Origin: Actinomycetota bacterium
GTDB taxonomy: Bacteria > Actinomycetota > Actinomycetes > Streptosporangiales > Streptosporangiaceae
DNA length: 64,000 nucleotides
Direction: 5' to 3'
NCBI GenBank assembly: GCA_027313705.1
Contig: DAHVDE010000115.1
Location: 1 to 64,000 of the forward strand
Shown here in pieces: positions 49,722-58,627 of the stretch; the stretch's first letter is position 1, and each line of letters starts with the position of its first letter. A program made the position numbers and the translations under genes. A model generated the notes under the pieces. The model was not told the origin of the DNA and did not search any database. It saw nothing but the letters and a program-made list of their open reading frames with translations.

Positions 49722-51899
49722 ATGAAAGACGAGGACGACACGCGGAACATCGCCCCGCGTATCGGCTCTCCGCTGTGGATTTACATGACCGCGATATCGG
49801 TCGTAGGCAGCGGCGTGCTCGGGCTAGCGCTGTTCCGCGTCAGCGGTATCAGCGAGCAAGCGCGGCATCCCATGTTCTGGGTGGTGGCCGGCCTGATCTT
49901 GTCTGGCGAGATCTGGCGGATCGCCACCTCAGGGCGGCCAAAGAGCGAATCGGCCGCGGCGGCTCGCGCGGTCACCGTCGGCGTGATGCTCTACTGGGGA
50001 TTCCCTGCCGCCGTTCTCCTGCGGGCGACAGCGGTGATTATCGGAGGCGTAGCGCAGCGCCATACCCCGCAGCGGATCTTGTTCAATGCCGCGCAGCTTG
50101 CGATTTGTCTTGCGGCGGCGGGTGGGGCACTGCTCGCCCTGGGCTTCGACCCGATGCTGCCAGGTCACTCCTGGGCACCGGACAGGCCGCATTTCCTCGC
50201 GCTCCTAGCCGCCGCCGCGGCCTATTTCGCGGTCAACCTCGTGCTGGTGGGTACCGCCGTCGCGCTGCGCACCCGTGCTCCGCTCGCATCCGTGCTGCGC
50301 GCGAACGCGCGTTACCAGGCGGTGGCTTCCATCGTGCTCTTCGCGACCGCGCCGCTGGTCTCCGTCGCCATGGGGACGGGCTCAGCGCTGGTAGTCGCCT
50401 TGTTTGCCTTCCCGCTCGCGACCATCTACTTCAGCGCGGCGATGTCGGTGCGCAGCGAGCATCAGGCGAATCATGATGAGCTGACCGGCCTGGTAAACCG
50501 CAAGATGCTGGCCGGGCGCGGCAAGGAATTCCTGACCCGCGCATCCGCCGCCGGCACCAAGGCGGGCTTCCTGCTGGTCGATCTTGACCGTGCCACCGGG
50601 TTGAAGCAGGTCAACGACACCCTCGGGCACGCGGTAGGCGACCGGCTGCTCCAGATCGTCGCGCACCGGCTGTCGCATAGCGTGCGGCCAGGCGACGTAG
50701 TGGCCAGGCTGGGCGGCGACGAATTCGCGGTGCTGCTGCCTTCAGTCAGGGAGCCGGGTGTCGCCAGGGAAGTGGCTTCAAGACTGCGCGCCGCCCTGGC
50801 CGAGCCGGTGCGACTCGAGGCAATCACCTTCGAGATCAGGGCCAGTATCGGCATCGCCGTCTACCCGGACGATGCCAGCAGCTTCGAGCAGTTGATGCAG
50901 CGCGCCGACGTCGCGATGTACGTCGCGAAGGAACGCGGCAACGGCACCGAGCGCTACAAGCCTGACTATGACAGGAACTCCGCCGACCGGCTCGCGTTGC
51001 TCGGCGACTTGCGCGGCACCATCGCGCGCCGCGAGATCGAGTTGTACTTCCAGCCCAAGGTGCGCTTGTCCGATGGCCAGGTCATCGGCATGGAGGCACT
51101 CGCGCGCTGGCCGCATCCGCGCCGCGGCATCCTGGTCGCCGCCGATTTCGTTCCGCTGGCCGAGCAGTCGCACCTGATGAGCGAGTTGACCGAGCAGGTA
51201 GTCGACAAGGCGCTCGCTCAGGCGGCGCGCTGGTGGACCGACGGCTACGAGGTGCAAGTCTGCGTCAACCTCCCGGCCAGGGACTTGCTCGGTGATCACC
51301 TGCCCGACCTGGTCAGGCGTGCGCTGCGGCGGCATGGCCTGCCGCCGCACGCGCTGAGGCTGGACATTGACGAAGAACTGCTGGCTGGCCGGGCGGCCAA
51401 GGCCGCAGTGACGCTGCGAGGACTTGCCGACCTCGGGGTAGGTGTCAGCCTCGACGACTTCGGTAACGGCTACTCCACTTTGGCGCAGCTCACCAGCCTG
51501 GGAATCAGTGAGGTCAAGCTCGACGCCGCGCTGGTGCGCGGACTGCCAGATTCCCTTGATCACAACGTGACGGTGAGATCCCTGGTAATGCTCGCGCGCT
51601 CGCTCGGCATCCGCTCGATCGGCGAAGGCGTGGAATCTGGCGCCGCCGCTACCGCCCTGCGGGCGCTTGGCTGCGAAGGTGCCCAGGGATGGCACTTCGC
51701 AAGGCCGCTCAACGCGCGGCTCGCCCGTGAGTGGCTCGCGGATCACTATATGCACGACGCCGAGGAAGTGCTCGCCTGCGCAGACGCGGCCGAGCCGCTC
51801 CGCCAGGAACTGAAGGGTCCGCCGCTGCCCGAGTCTCAGGCGAGCCTGGCCGCGGCGGTCTGCCCGGCACAGGCGCCGCGGCCTGCCGTCGCCAGCTAG
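49722..51899 (+). CDS. Membrane GGDEF–EAL protein (RmdB-like c-di-GMP enzyme)
   Basis: 725 residues. Six or so membrane helices (about 18–240), then a GGDEF domain with intact motif RLGGDEFAVLL (331–335) and an EAL domain with intact GMEALARWPHP (about 458–460). In the EAL domain LDDFGNGYSTLAQL and GEGVES are kept, but the usual E-x-T-E segment reads LDIDEELL, so phosphodiesterase activity may be weak. The Streptomyces gene at this place beside ligA is rmdB, a c-di-GMP phosphodiesterase (recalled, not searched). GTGAGG lies about 5–10 nt before the ATG. The 185-nt upstream spacer has no clear promoter. Confidence 0.9.
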   Translation: MKDEDDTRNIAPRIGSPLWIYMTAISVVGSGVLGLALFRVSGISEQARHPMFWVVAGLILSGEIWRIATSGRPKSESAAAARAVTVGVMLYWGFPAAVLLRATAVIIGGVAQRHTPQRILFNAAQLAICLAAAGGALLALGFDPMLPGHSWAPDRPHFLALLAAAAAYFAVNLVLVGTAVALRTRAPLASVLRANARYQAVASIVLFATAPLVSVAMGTGSALVVALFAFPLATIYFSAAMSVRSEHQANHDELTGLVNRKMLAGRGKEFLTRASAAGTKAGFLLVDLDRATGLKQVNDTLGHAVGDRLLQIVAHRLSHSVRPGDVVARLGGDEFAVLLPSVREPGVAREVASRLRAALAEPVRLEAITFEIRASIGIAVYPDDASSFEQLMQRADVAMYVAKERGNGTERYKPDYDRNSADRLALLGDLRGTIARREIELYFQPKVRLSDGQVIGMEALARWPHPRRGILVAADFVPLAEQSHLMSELTEQVVDKALAQAARWWTDGYEVQVCVNLPARDLLGDHLPDLVRRALRRHGLPPHALRLDIDEELLAGRAAKAAVTLRGLADLGVGVSLDDFGNGYSTLAQLTSLGISEVKLDAALVRGLPDSLDHNVTVRSLVMLARSLGIRSIGEGVESGAAATALRALGCEGAQGWHFARPLNARLAREWLADHYMHDAEEVLACADAAEPLRQELKGPPLPESQASLAAAVCPAQAPRPAVAS

Positions 51900-51964
51900 C
51901 AAGGGCCGGCTCGGGTGCTAGGGCGGCATCTGGCCTGGGAAGGAAAATGGTTCGCGGTGGCTAC

Positions 51965-51970
51965 TAGGAT
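51965..51970 (+). promoter_or_regulatory. -10 box for leaderless gatC
   Basis: TAGGAT, ending 6 nt before the GTG at 51977; no Shine-Dalgarno is present. Confidence 0.5.
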
Positions 51971-51976
51971 TACGAC

Positions 51977-52270
51977 GTGTCGATTACCCGCGACGAGGTG
52001 GCGCACCTCGCTAAGTTGTCAAGGCTGGCGCTCACGGAGGATGAGCTCGATCATTTCGCCGGTCAGCTTGACGTGATCATCGGTGCCGTGGCGAGGGTTC
52101 AAGAAGTAGCGGCGGCTGGCATCCCGCCCACTACGCACGCGGCTAACCTGGAGAATGTGTACAGAGACGACGTGATCGCACCGCCGCTCGATGCCGACCT
52201 CGTGCTCAGCCAGGCTCCGGCCGCGCAGGCGGCCAGGTTCCGCGTTCCCCGGATCCTGACGGAGGAGTGA
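51977..52270 (+). CDS. gatC: Asp/Glu-tRNA amidotransferase, subunit C
   Basis: 97 residues. SITRDEVAHLAKLSRLALTE, VARVQEV and the C-terminal APAAQAARFRVPRIL match GatC, which holds GatA and GatB together. First gene of gatC-gatA-gatB, 3 nt before gatA. Confidence 0.96.
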   Translation: MSITRDEVAHLAKLSRLALTEDELDHFAGQLDVIIGAVARVQEVAAAGIPPTTHAANLENVYRDDVIAPPLDADLVLSQAPAAQAARFRVPRILTEE

Positions 52271-52273
52271 GAC

Positions 52274-53809
52274 GTGGCAGCCGCGGATGAACTGACCACC
52301 ATGACCGCCGCGGAGATGGCAGCGGCGGTGGCTGCGGGAGAGGTCTCGGCGGTCGAGCTTACCCGTGCGCACCTTGACCGGATCGAGTTGACCGACGTCA
52401 AGGTCCGCGCCTTCCTGCACGTCGGCGCCGAGCCTGCCCTTGCCGCCGCACGCTCGGTTGACGAGCGGCGGGCGGCGGGTCGGCCGCTCGGGCCGCTCGC
52501 GGGGGTGCCACTGGCACTCAAGGACGTGTTCACCACCACCGACATGCCAACTACCTGCGGGTCGAAGATCCTGGCTGGCTGGCAGCCGCCCTACGACGCG
52601 ACCTTGACCAGGCGGCTGAGGGACGCCGGGGTGGTCATACTTGGCAAGACCAACATGGACGAGTTCGCGATGGGCTCGTCGACGGAGAACTCGGCATTCG
52701 GCCCCTCGCGCAACCCCTGGGACCTGAACCTGGTACCTGGTGGCTCCTCGGGCGGTTCGGCTGCCGCGGTGGCCGCCTATCAGGCGCCGCTGGCCATCGG
52801 CACCGACACCGGCGGGTCGATCAGGCAACCTGGCGCGGTCTGCGGCATCGTCGGGGTCAAGCCGACCTACGGCGGCTCTTCCAGGTTCGGGCTCGTGGCC
52901 TTCGCCTCCTCGCTCGACACACCAGGGCCGCTGACCAGGACAGTGCTCGACGCCGCGCTGCTGCACGAGGCGATCTCCGGCCACGACCCTAACGACTCGA
53001 CCTCGCTTGACGCCCCCGTGCCGCCGGTGGTCGCGGCAGCGCGTAACCCGGACGTGGCGGGCCTTCGAGTCGGCGTGGTCGCCGAACTGAGCGGCGACGG
53101 CTATGCCCCTGGCGTACTCACCAGGTTCAACGAGACCGTCGAACTGCTCGAGACCCTCGGCGCCAAGGTCACCGAGGTCTCCTGCCCGCATTTCACCTAC
53201 GCGCTGCCCGCCTATTACCTCATCGCCCCGAGCGAGTGCTCGTCCAACCTGGCCAGGTTCGACGCCATGCGCTATGGCCTGCGGATCGGCGATGACGGCG
53301 TGGCAAGCGCGGAAGAGGTGATGAGCCTGACCCGGGCGACCGGATTCGGTGCCGAGGTCAAGCGCCGGATCATGCTCGGCACCTATGCCTTGTCCAGCGG
53401 CTACTACGACGCGTACTACGGCAAGGCGCAACAGGTCCGCACGCTCATCATCCGCGACTTCGAGGCCGCGTTCGAGCAGGTCGACGTGCTTGTCTCGCCG
53501 ACGACACCGACCACGGCGTTCCCGATCGGCGAGCGGGCTGACGACCCGATGGCCATGTACCTTGCCGACCTGTGCACGATTCCCAGCGACCTGGCGGGAA
53601 ATGCGGCGATTTCTGTGCCCTGCGGGCTCGCGCCGGAGAACGGGCTCCCTGTCGGGTTCCAGGTCATGGCGCCCGTGCTCGCCGACGACCGGCTCTACCG
53701 GGTGGCCGGCGCCGTCGAGGCCGCGCTTGACGCCAGGCGCGGCGCGTCGTTTCTGGCGCAGGCCCGCGGCTTGGCGGGCCTGGACGAGACAGCGGAGGCC
53801 GGACGATGA
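52274..53809 (+). CDS. gatA: Asp/Glu-tRNA amidotransferase, subunit A
   Basis: 511 residues, amidase-signature family. The Ser-cisSer-Lys triad is visible: Lys in [12 protein letters not shown], cis-Ser in [13 protein letters not shown] and nucleophile Ser in [12 protein letters not shown]. It frees ammonia from glutamine for GatB. GTG start at 52274. Its stop overlaps the gatB start by ATGA. Confidence 0.97.
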   Translation: MAAADELTTMTAAEMAAAVAAGEVSAVELTRAHLDRIELTDVKVRAFLHVGAEPALAAARSVDERRAAGRPLGPLAGVPLALKDVFTTTDMPTTCGSKILAGWQPPYDATLTRRLRDAGVVILGKTNMDEFAMGSSTENSAFGPSRNPWDLNLVPGGSSGGSAAAVAAYQAPLAIGTDTGGSIRQPGAVCGIVGVKPTYGGSSRFGLVAFASSLDTPGPLTRTVLDAALLHEAISGHDPNDSTSLDAPVPPVVAAARNPDVAGLRVGVVAELSGDGYAPGVLTRFNETVELLETLGAKVTEVSCPHFTYALPAYYLIAPSECSSNLARFDAMRYGLRIGDDGVASAEEVMSLTRATGFGAEVKRRIMLGTYALSSGYYDAYYGKAQQVRTLIIRDFEAAFEQVDVLVSPTTPTTAFPIGERADDPMAMYLADLCTIPSDLAGNAAISVPCGLAPENGLPVGFQVMAPVLADDRLYRVAGAVEAALDARRGASFLAQARGLAGLDETAEAGR

Positions 53810-55563
53810 CCGTGACAGTGCCTTATGACCTGGCCGTCGCCAGGTACGAGCCGGTGATCGGACTCGAGACGCATGTCGAGCTCGGCACGCTGACCAAGAT
53901 GTTCTGCGGCAGCCCGGTGACCTTCGGTGCCGAGCCGAACTCGGCGGTATGTCCGGTCTGCCTTGGCCTTCCTGGCTCGCTGCCGGTGATCAACAAGACC
54001 GCTATCGAGTACACCATCAGGATCGGCCTGGCGCTGAACTGCTCGATAGCCACCTGGTGCCGGTTCGCGCGGAAGAACTACTTCTACCCGGATATGCCGA
54101 AGAACTTTCAGATCTCCCAGTACGACGAGCCGCTTTGCACGGATGGCTTCCTGAATATCGAGGTCGACGGCCAGGAATTCACGATCGGTATCGAGCGCGT
54201 GCACCTGGAGGAAGACACAGGCAAATCGCAGCACGTAGGCACCACCGGCCGGATCCACGGTGCCGACTACTCGCTGGTCGACTACAACCGGGCAGGCATC
54301 CCCTTGGTCGAGATCGTGACCAGGCCGGTACCAGGCACCGGGGCGCTCGCGCCAGCGGTCGCCAAGGCCTATGTGTCCGAACTGCGCGACCTGCTGCGCT
54401 CGCTCGCCGTCTCGGACGTCAGGATGGAGCAGGGCTCGCTGCGATGTGACGTTAACACCTCGATCGCCCCGGCAGGCAGCGGCGAATGGGGCACCAGGAC
54501 CGAGACCAAGAACGTCAACTCGCTGCGGTCGGTCGAGCGCGCGGTGCGTTCTGAGATCGAGCGTCAGGCCGGGGTACTTGACGAGGGCGGCCGGGTCATT
54601 CAGGAGACAAGGCATTTCCACGAGGAAACCGGAAAAACAACTTCAGGTCGCAGCAAAGAAGAAGCCCAGGATTACCGTTACTTTCCTGAGCCTGACCTGG
54701 TGCCGGTGGCTCCTTCGCGTGAATGGGTGCAGGAGATCAGGGCAGCCCTGCCTGAGCTTCCCGCCGCCCGGAGGGTCAGGCTGCAAGCGGAATGGGGTCT
54801 TTCTGACCTCGACATGACCGCGCTGCGCAACGTGGACGCGCTCGACCTCGTGGCGGAAACCGTGGCAGCGGGCGCGGCACCTGACCAGGCGCGCAACTGG
54901 TGGCTGACCGAATTGTCCAGGCATGCGAACGACACCGGTGCCGAGCTCGCTGATCTCGCGATCACCGCTGAAGATGTCGCCGCCGTGATCGCGCTTGTGG
55001 CCGCTGGCCAGCTGAACAACAAGCTGGCCAGGCAAGTCGTCGACGGCGTGCTGGCCGGCGAGGGATCACCTGCGGAGGTCGTCGCGGCTCGCGGGCTCGC
55101 GGTCGTGACCGACACCAGCGTGCTTTCTGCTGCGGTGGACGACGCGATCGCCGCCAACCCCGACATCGCGGCCAAGATCGCTGACGGAAAGGTCGCGGCG
55201 GCCGGCGCCCTCGTCGGAGCGGTCATGAAGGCCACCAAAGGCCAGGCGGACGCTGCCAGCGTCCGCCAGCTCATACTCGAGCGCTGTGCCGCCAACTTAG
55301 CTGCCGCGTGGTCCCCGGCCGGAGGGACGAGTCGTCCCTTAACGACGTTACGGCGAATACTGAGCGACCTCTCAGCAGTTTGTCGTCGCACGTACGTCTT
55401 TCCTCAATCGAAGCGTGACCTGCCGGCCGTAGAGTCAGCCAAGGTCGCTCAGTTCTTCACGGAGCGGTATCCAGATTTCGGCGTGCCGCGACGCTGCCGC
55501 TCGCCGACGGTGGTAACGAGTGGCTGTAAAACCCAACGGCGGGGGCGCAGTCCGTTGGAATAG
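53806..55563 (+). CDS. gatB: Asp/Glu-tRNA amidotransferase, subunit B, with an anomalous C-terminal extension
   Basis: 585 residues, against about 500 for the family. The core is normal: [72 protein letters not shown], and GATB/YqeY domain to about residue 497 ([12 protein letters not shown]). The last 88 residues are Arg/Ser/Pro-rich with no family match, and the frame runs through a hairpin. At the expected end the DNA reads AACTTAG; one T fewer would give AAC-TAG, a stop at 55298–55300. So either an indel or stop loss has extended the frame. In the cell the enzyme makes Gln-tRNA or Asn-tRNA. Confidence 0.93.
   Translation: MTVTVPYDLAVARYEPVIGLETHVELGTLTKMFCGSPVTFGAEPNSAVCPVCLGLPGSLPVINKTAIEYTIRIGLALNCSIATWCRFARKNYFYPDMPKNFQISQYDEPLCTDGFLNIEVDGQEFTIGIERVHLEEDTGKSQHVGTTGRIHGADYSLVDYNRAGIPLVEIVTRPVPGTGALAPAVAKAYVSELRDLLRSLAVSDVRMEQGSLRCDVNTSIAPAGSGEWGTRTETKNVNSLRSVERAVRSEIERQAGVLDEGGRVIQETRHFHEETGKTTSGRSKEEAQDYRYFPEPDLVPVAPSREWVQEIRAALPELPAARRVRLQAEWGLSDLDMTALRNVDALDLVAETVAAGAAPDQARNWWLTELSRHANDTGAELADLAITAEDVAAVIALVAAGQLNNKLARQVVDGVLAGEGSPAEVVAARGLAVVTDTSVLSAAVDDAIAANPDIAAKIADGKVAAAGALVGAVMKATKGQADAASVRQLILERCAANLAAAWSPAGGTSRPLTTLRRILSDLSAVCRRTYVFPQSKRDLPAVESAKVAQFFTERYPDFGVPRRCRSPTVVTSGCKTQRRGRSPLE
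55324..55338 (+). terminator. Hairpin inside the gatB extension
   Basis: GGGACGA-G-TCGTCCC followed by TTAACG, a near-perfect inverted repeat. It lies 24 nt after the off-frame TAG at 55298–55300, where a terminator would follow a normal-length gatB. Confidence 0.5.
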
Positions 55564-55623
55564 CTTGCCAGGCCAGGTTCAGGCATCGCCAGTGCCGGTG
55601 AATTTGTCGGAAAGCAGGAGATC

Positions 55624-55659
55624 ATGGCGCGATCGAAGGCATACGAGGGCCGGGGATGA
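55624..55659 (+). CDS. Possible 11-codon minicistron overlapping the next start
   Basis: ATG with AGGAG three nt upstream, eleven sense codons (MARSKAYEGRG), and a TGA that overlaps the ATG of the PAS-GGDEF-EAL gene. Re-initiation at ATGA could couple translation. The short spacing and tiny size make this a weak call. Confidence 0.25.
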   Translation: MARSKAYEGRG

Positions 55660-58304
55660 ATCTCGCCACGCTGGCATGGTCCGCGACCTGGATCGTGCTT
55701 TCATGCCTGGCAGGCGCCAGATTCTGGCGATTGGCCGGCGCCGGTGAGCCATTGGCGGAAAATGGCTATGGTTTTCGGTGGCTGGCCGTTGCATCGCTAG
55801 GTTTTGGCGTCGCAGGTGCGCTCCAGCAGAATTTTGGTGGTTTGATCGGCGGGCCTCCGCCGCTGAGGCTGGCCGATCTTGTCGGATTGGCTGCGGTGCT
55901 CGCGCTGGTAATCGGCCTGGTACTGGTCACGGTTGGCCGCGACGGCAAGCACATTGAGGTACCGCCGAGCCGCTGGCGGATCACGCGGGAGGGCCTGCCG
56001 CGATTCTGGCCGCCGACAAGAGGGATGCTTGTCGACGCCGCGCTCTTCGCGGTTTCGATGTTCGCGATCTGCCTGGTGGTGACATTCGGGCCCGATTACG
56101 TTGCCTCCGGAACCGAACCTGGCGGATTCGCGCTTGACCTTATTCGGCCCGTTATCGAACTGGCGGCGCTCGGGCTCGTGCTGCCGCTCGTGCCGCGCAG
56201 CCCGAAGCTGGCCCTGATGCCAGTCCTCGCACTGGCTGCGGTGACGTTCGGCGACGTGCTCGCGGTCGCGCAGCGATCCGCCGATGCCTATCCGGGTACC
56301 GGCTCGCATGTGGCGCTCGCGGCCGGGCTCTGCCTTCTGGCCCTGACGTCCGTGTCCGCCGGAGCGGGCAGGGGGTGGCTGGCCGATGGCGGTCAGTCGC
56401 CGGTCGGTTCGCTGCGACGCGCCATGGCCTGGCTAGCCGGGGCCAGGATGGCAGGCCCGGCGGCCGCCTTGAGCGCCGCGGTGGTGATCGCGGCGCTGAG
56501 CATGTTCAGCCATCCGGTCGACATTCGGGCCGTGGCTGTCACCGGCGCTCTTGTGGTGGTGCTGATGGTGATCAGGCTGGCCTGGTTCACCACGCGGGCG
56601 GTCACCGTGACGGCGTCGGCGCACCTGTCCGACTGGGTGTTCCACTCGCTGGCCGACTCGACCAGCGACACCGTGCTTGTCTGCGATGACGGGGGACGGA
56701 TCGAGTACGTCAGCCCGGCTGCGGCGCAGTTCGGTTACCGCAGGGAAGACCTGACCGGGACCTGCCTGAGCGACCTGGTGCATCCTGACGACCGGACGGC
56801 GGCTGTCCGCGCGGCCGCGGCCACGCTGCACGGCGGGTCAGGCACGGCTACGTTCAGCGGGCGAGTGAAGGCAGCGGACGGCTCCTGGCGGCAGGTAGGG
56901 GCGGCGCTGTCCCGCTACGGGTCGCCTGGTGAGCCGGCCGGGCTGCTCGTCGCCTGTCACGACGACAGCGAACTGGCGGCATTGCGCCGTGAGCTTACCC
57001 AGCTAACCTTCCACGACGGTGTCACCGGGCTGCCTAACCGTGCCTACCTTGAGGACAGGGTCAAGCAGTTCAGGCATCGAGAGCAGGAGAAGGTCGCCGC
57101 CATCTTGATCGGCCTGGACGAGGAGCCGCTGGTGGCCGACCTTGGCTCGCAGCCAGGGGAGAACCTCGTGCTCGCCCAGGCCGGCCGCCGGCTGCGGGCG
57201 GCGGTACCGCCTGAAGCGGTCGTGGCCCGCTGGGGTAGCGATCAGTTCGCGGTGCTGACCAGCGAGACCTCGCCGGACGCCGATCCCGTGCAGGCTGCCG
57301 AGCTGGCCGGAAGGCTGGCCGCCTTGGTGGCCGCCGAGCCGTTCAGCGTGGCTAACCGCGAGGTATGGATGACCGCCAGCATCGGGGTAGCCGCGAGCCG
57401 CGCGGCGCAGGCAGATCAGGTGCTTGGCCGAGCGCATGCGGCGATGCTCAAGGCCAGCCAGGCCGGTGGCGGCCGGGTCGAGGTGTTCAGCGTCGAGATG
57501 CACGACGCCGCGCTCAGACGCGGCCGCCTGGCCGGCCAGATTGGCGACGCCATCGCCGAGCACCAGCTGAGGATCGACTACCGGCCGGTTGCTGAGCTGG
57601 CGACCAAACTGGTAACCCGCGTCGAGGCGAGGCCGGCGTGGACAGTCGAGGACGGAGAGGTCTGCTGCGAGGAACTGCTCGCGGTTGCCGAGGACGCCGG
57701 CCAGGTGGCGCGGCTCGCTGACTGGTTGCTCAGACAGGCCGCCGGCCAGGTCGCCCGCTGGCGTAGGGAGCCAGGTGATCAGGCATTCGGCGGCGCCGGC
57801 CTTGGCCTGGCGATCAGCGTCACCGGCAGGCAGGTTGCGGCACCAGGGTTCGCGGTGTCGGTGCTTGGCGCGCTCGACGCGGCCGGGCTGCCGCCGCAGG
57901 CGCTGACGCTCCAGGTGGGCGAGCGTGCCCTGGTCGAGGCGCCGGCACCGGTAGCGGCCGAACTGGCGGAATTGCGCGGTACCGGTATCAAGCTGGCGAT
58001 CGCGGATTTCGGTACCGGCTTCGCGTCGCTGAGCTACCTGAGGAAGCTCGCGATCGACGTGATCAGGATTGACGCCTCCTTCACGGCCGGGCTCGGCACC
58101 GACCCGACGCTCACTCTGCTCGGTTCTGCCGTCATCGGCCTCGGGCGCGATCTCGGCATCGAGATGATCGCCGACGGGGTCGACCGGCTCGAACAAGCCG
58201 AGTTGCTCAGGAAGCTCGGCTGCACGCTCGGGCAGGGCGCCTGGCTTAGCGACCATCGTTCATCTGATCAGGCAGGGTACCCGGCCTGCAGCAAGGCGAG
58301 CTGA
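55656..58304 (+). CDS. Membrane PAS–GGDEF–EAL protein with degenerate active sites
   Basis: 882 residues. Eight or so membrane helices (1–315), a PAS domain (about 325–440; DTVLVCDDGGRIEYVSPAA), a GGDEF-like domain (about 450–612) whose signature reads RWGSDQF, and an EAL-like domain (about 620–870) reading VEAR in place of EAL, with DFGTGFASLSYL kept and AEGVE changed to ADGVD. Both catalytic sites are broken, so it is more likely a c-di-GMP or redox/ligand sensor than an enzyme. The Streptomyces gene cdgF near gatCAB has the same PAS-GGDEF-EAL layout (recalled, not searched). Codon use is like that of its neighbours, so it is a maintained gene. Confidence 0.9.
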   Translation: MNLATLAWSATWIVLSCLAGARFWRLAGAGEPLAENGYGFRWLAVASLGFGVAGALQQNFGGLIGGPPPLRLADLVGLAAVLALVIGLVLVTVGRDGKHIEVPPSRWRITREGLPRFWPPTRGMLVDAALFAVSMFAICLVVTFGPDYVASGTEPGGFALDLIRPVIELAALGLVLPLVPRSPKLALMPVLALAAVTFGDVLAVAQRSADAYPGTGSHVALAAGLCLLALTSVSAGAGRGWLADGGQSPVGSLRRAMAWLAGARMAGPAAALSAAVVIAALSMFSHPVDIRAVAVTGALVVVLMVIRLAWFTTRAVTVTASAHLSDWVFHSLADSTSDTVLVCDDGGRIEYVSPAAAQFGYRREDLTGTCLSDLVHPDDRTAAVRAAAATLHGGSGTATFSGRVKAADGSWRQVGAALSRYGSPGEPAGLLVACHDDSELAALRRELTQLTFHDGVTGLPNRAYLEDRVKQFRHREQEKVAAILIGLDEEPLVADLGSQPGENLVLAQAGRRLRAAVPPEAVVARWGSDQFAVLTSETSPDADPVQAAELAGRLAALVAAEPFSVANREVWMTASIGVAASRAAQADQVLGRAHAAMLKASQAGGGRVEVFSVEMHDAALRRGRLAGQIGDAIAEHQLRIDYRPVAELATKLVTRVEARPAWTVEDGEVCCEELLAVAEDAGQVARLADWLLRQAAGQVARWRREPGDQAFGGAGLGLAISVTGRQVAAPGFAVSVLGALDAAGLPPQALTLQVGERALVEAPAPVAAELAELRGTGIKLAIADFGTGFASLSYLRKLAIDVIRIDASFTAGLGTDPTLTLLGSAVIGLGRDLGIEMIADGVDRLEQAELLRKLGCTLGQGAWLSDHRSSDQAGYPACSKAS

Positions 58305-58308
58305 CCGC

Positions 58309-58314
58309 TAAGAT
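58309..58314 (+). promoter_or_regulatory. -10 box for the ilvE leader transcript
   Basis: TAAGAT, ending 6 nt before the ATG of the leader frame; good match to the actinobacterial housekeeping -10. Confidence 0.45.
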
Positions 58315-58320
58315 CCGCGC

Positions 58321-58449
58321 ATGGGGTGTGTCAGCGGTGTCGCGGTCATCGGAGTTGCTGGCCGTGACCTGCTTGCCCGCGATGGCGGGCGGGTTACGCG
58401 GAGCACGGCGCAAGCCGGCGACGATTTCGCCGTGCGAGTACCCGGCTAG
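58321..58449 (+). CDS. Putative leaderless leader peptide before ilvE
   Basis: 42 codons from ATG 58321 to TAG 58447–58449. The first 18 residues (MGCVSGVAVIGVAGRDLL) hold seven Val, Ile or Leu, including VAVI and LL. The rest is ordinary. It has no Shine-Dalgarno and starts at the expected transcription start, so it would be translated leaderless. It resembles no known protein. Val-rich sequence is common in such genomes, so this could be chance. Confidence 0.35.
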   Translation: MGCVSGVAVIGVAGRDLLARDGGRVTRSTAQAGDDFAVRVPG

Positions 58450-58466
58450 GCGACGCCATCCGGGCT

Positions 58467-58494
58467 CCGGCAGCGACGCCAAGGCGGCTGCCGG
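58467..58494 (+). terminator. Strong hairpin between the leader frame and ilvE
   Basis: CCGGCAGC pairs with GCTGCCGG, and inside it CGCC pairs with GGCG, giving 12 bp in two steps with a very small loop. It starts 17 nt after the leader stop and is a candidate attenuator terminator. Confidence 0.5.
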
Positions 58495-58627
58495 CCGGGC
58501 CTGCGTACCGGAGGCGTGCCGCACTTGTTGAACAAGGTCATGATGGAAGGTGCGGGGCGTCAGCAGGGACGCCAGGCCGCTGCGGGTCACGCAATGGGGC
58601 TTGGCTCGCGCAAGGGAGGATTCTGCG

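Larger units (their letters stand above)
58305..58627 (+). promoter_or_regulatory. Long ilvE leader region with attenuator-like architecture
   Basis: 323 nt with no normal gene. In order: a TAAGAT hexamer, a 42-codon leader frame starting 6 nt later, a hairpin directly after its Leu-Leu codons (58375–58390), a strong hairpin after its stop (58467–58494), then about 130 nt to ilvE. No U-tract follows the second hairpin. The arrangement fits control of ilvE by branched-chain amino acid supply, but is not proof. Confidence 0.4.
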
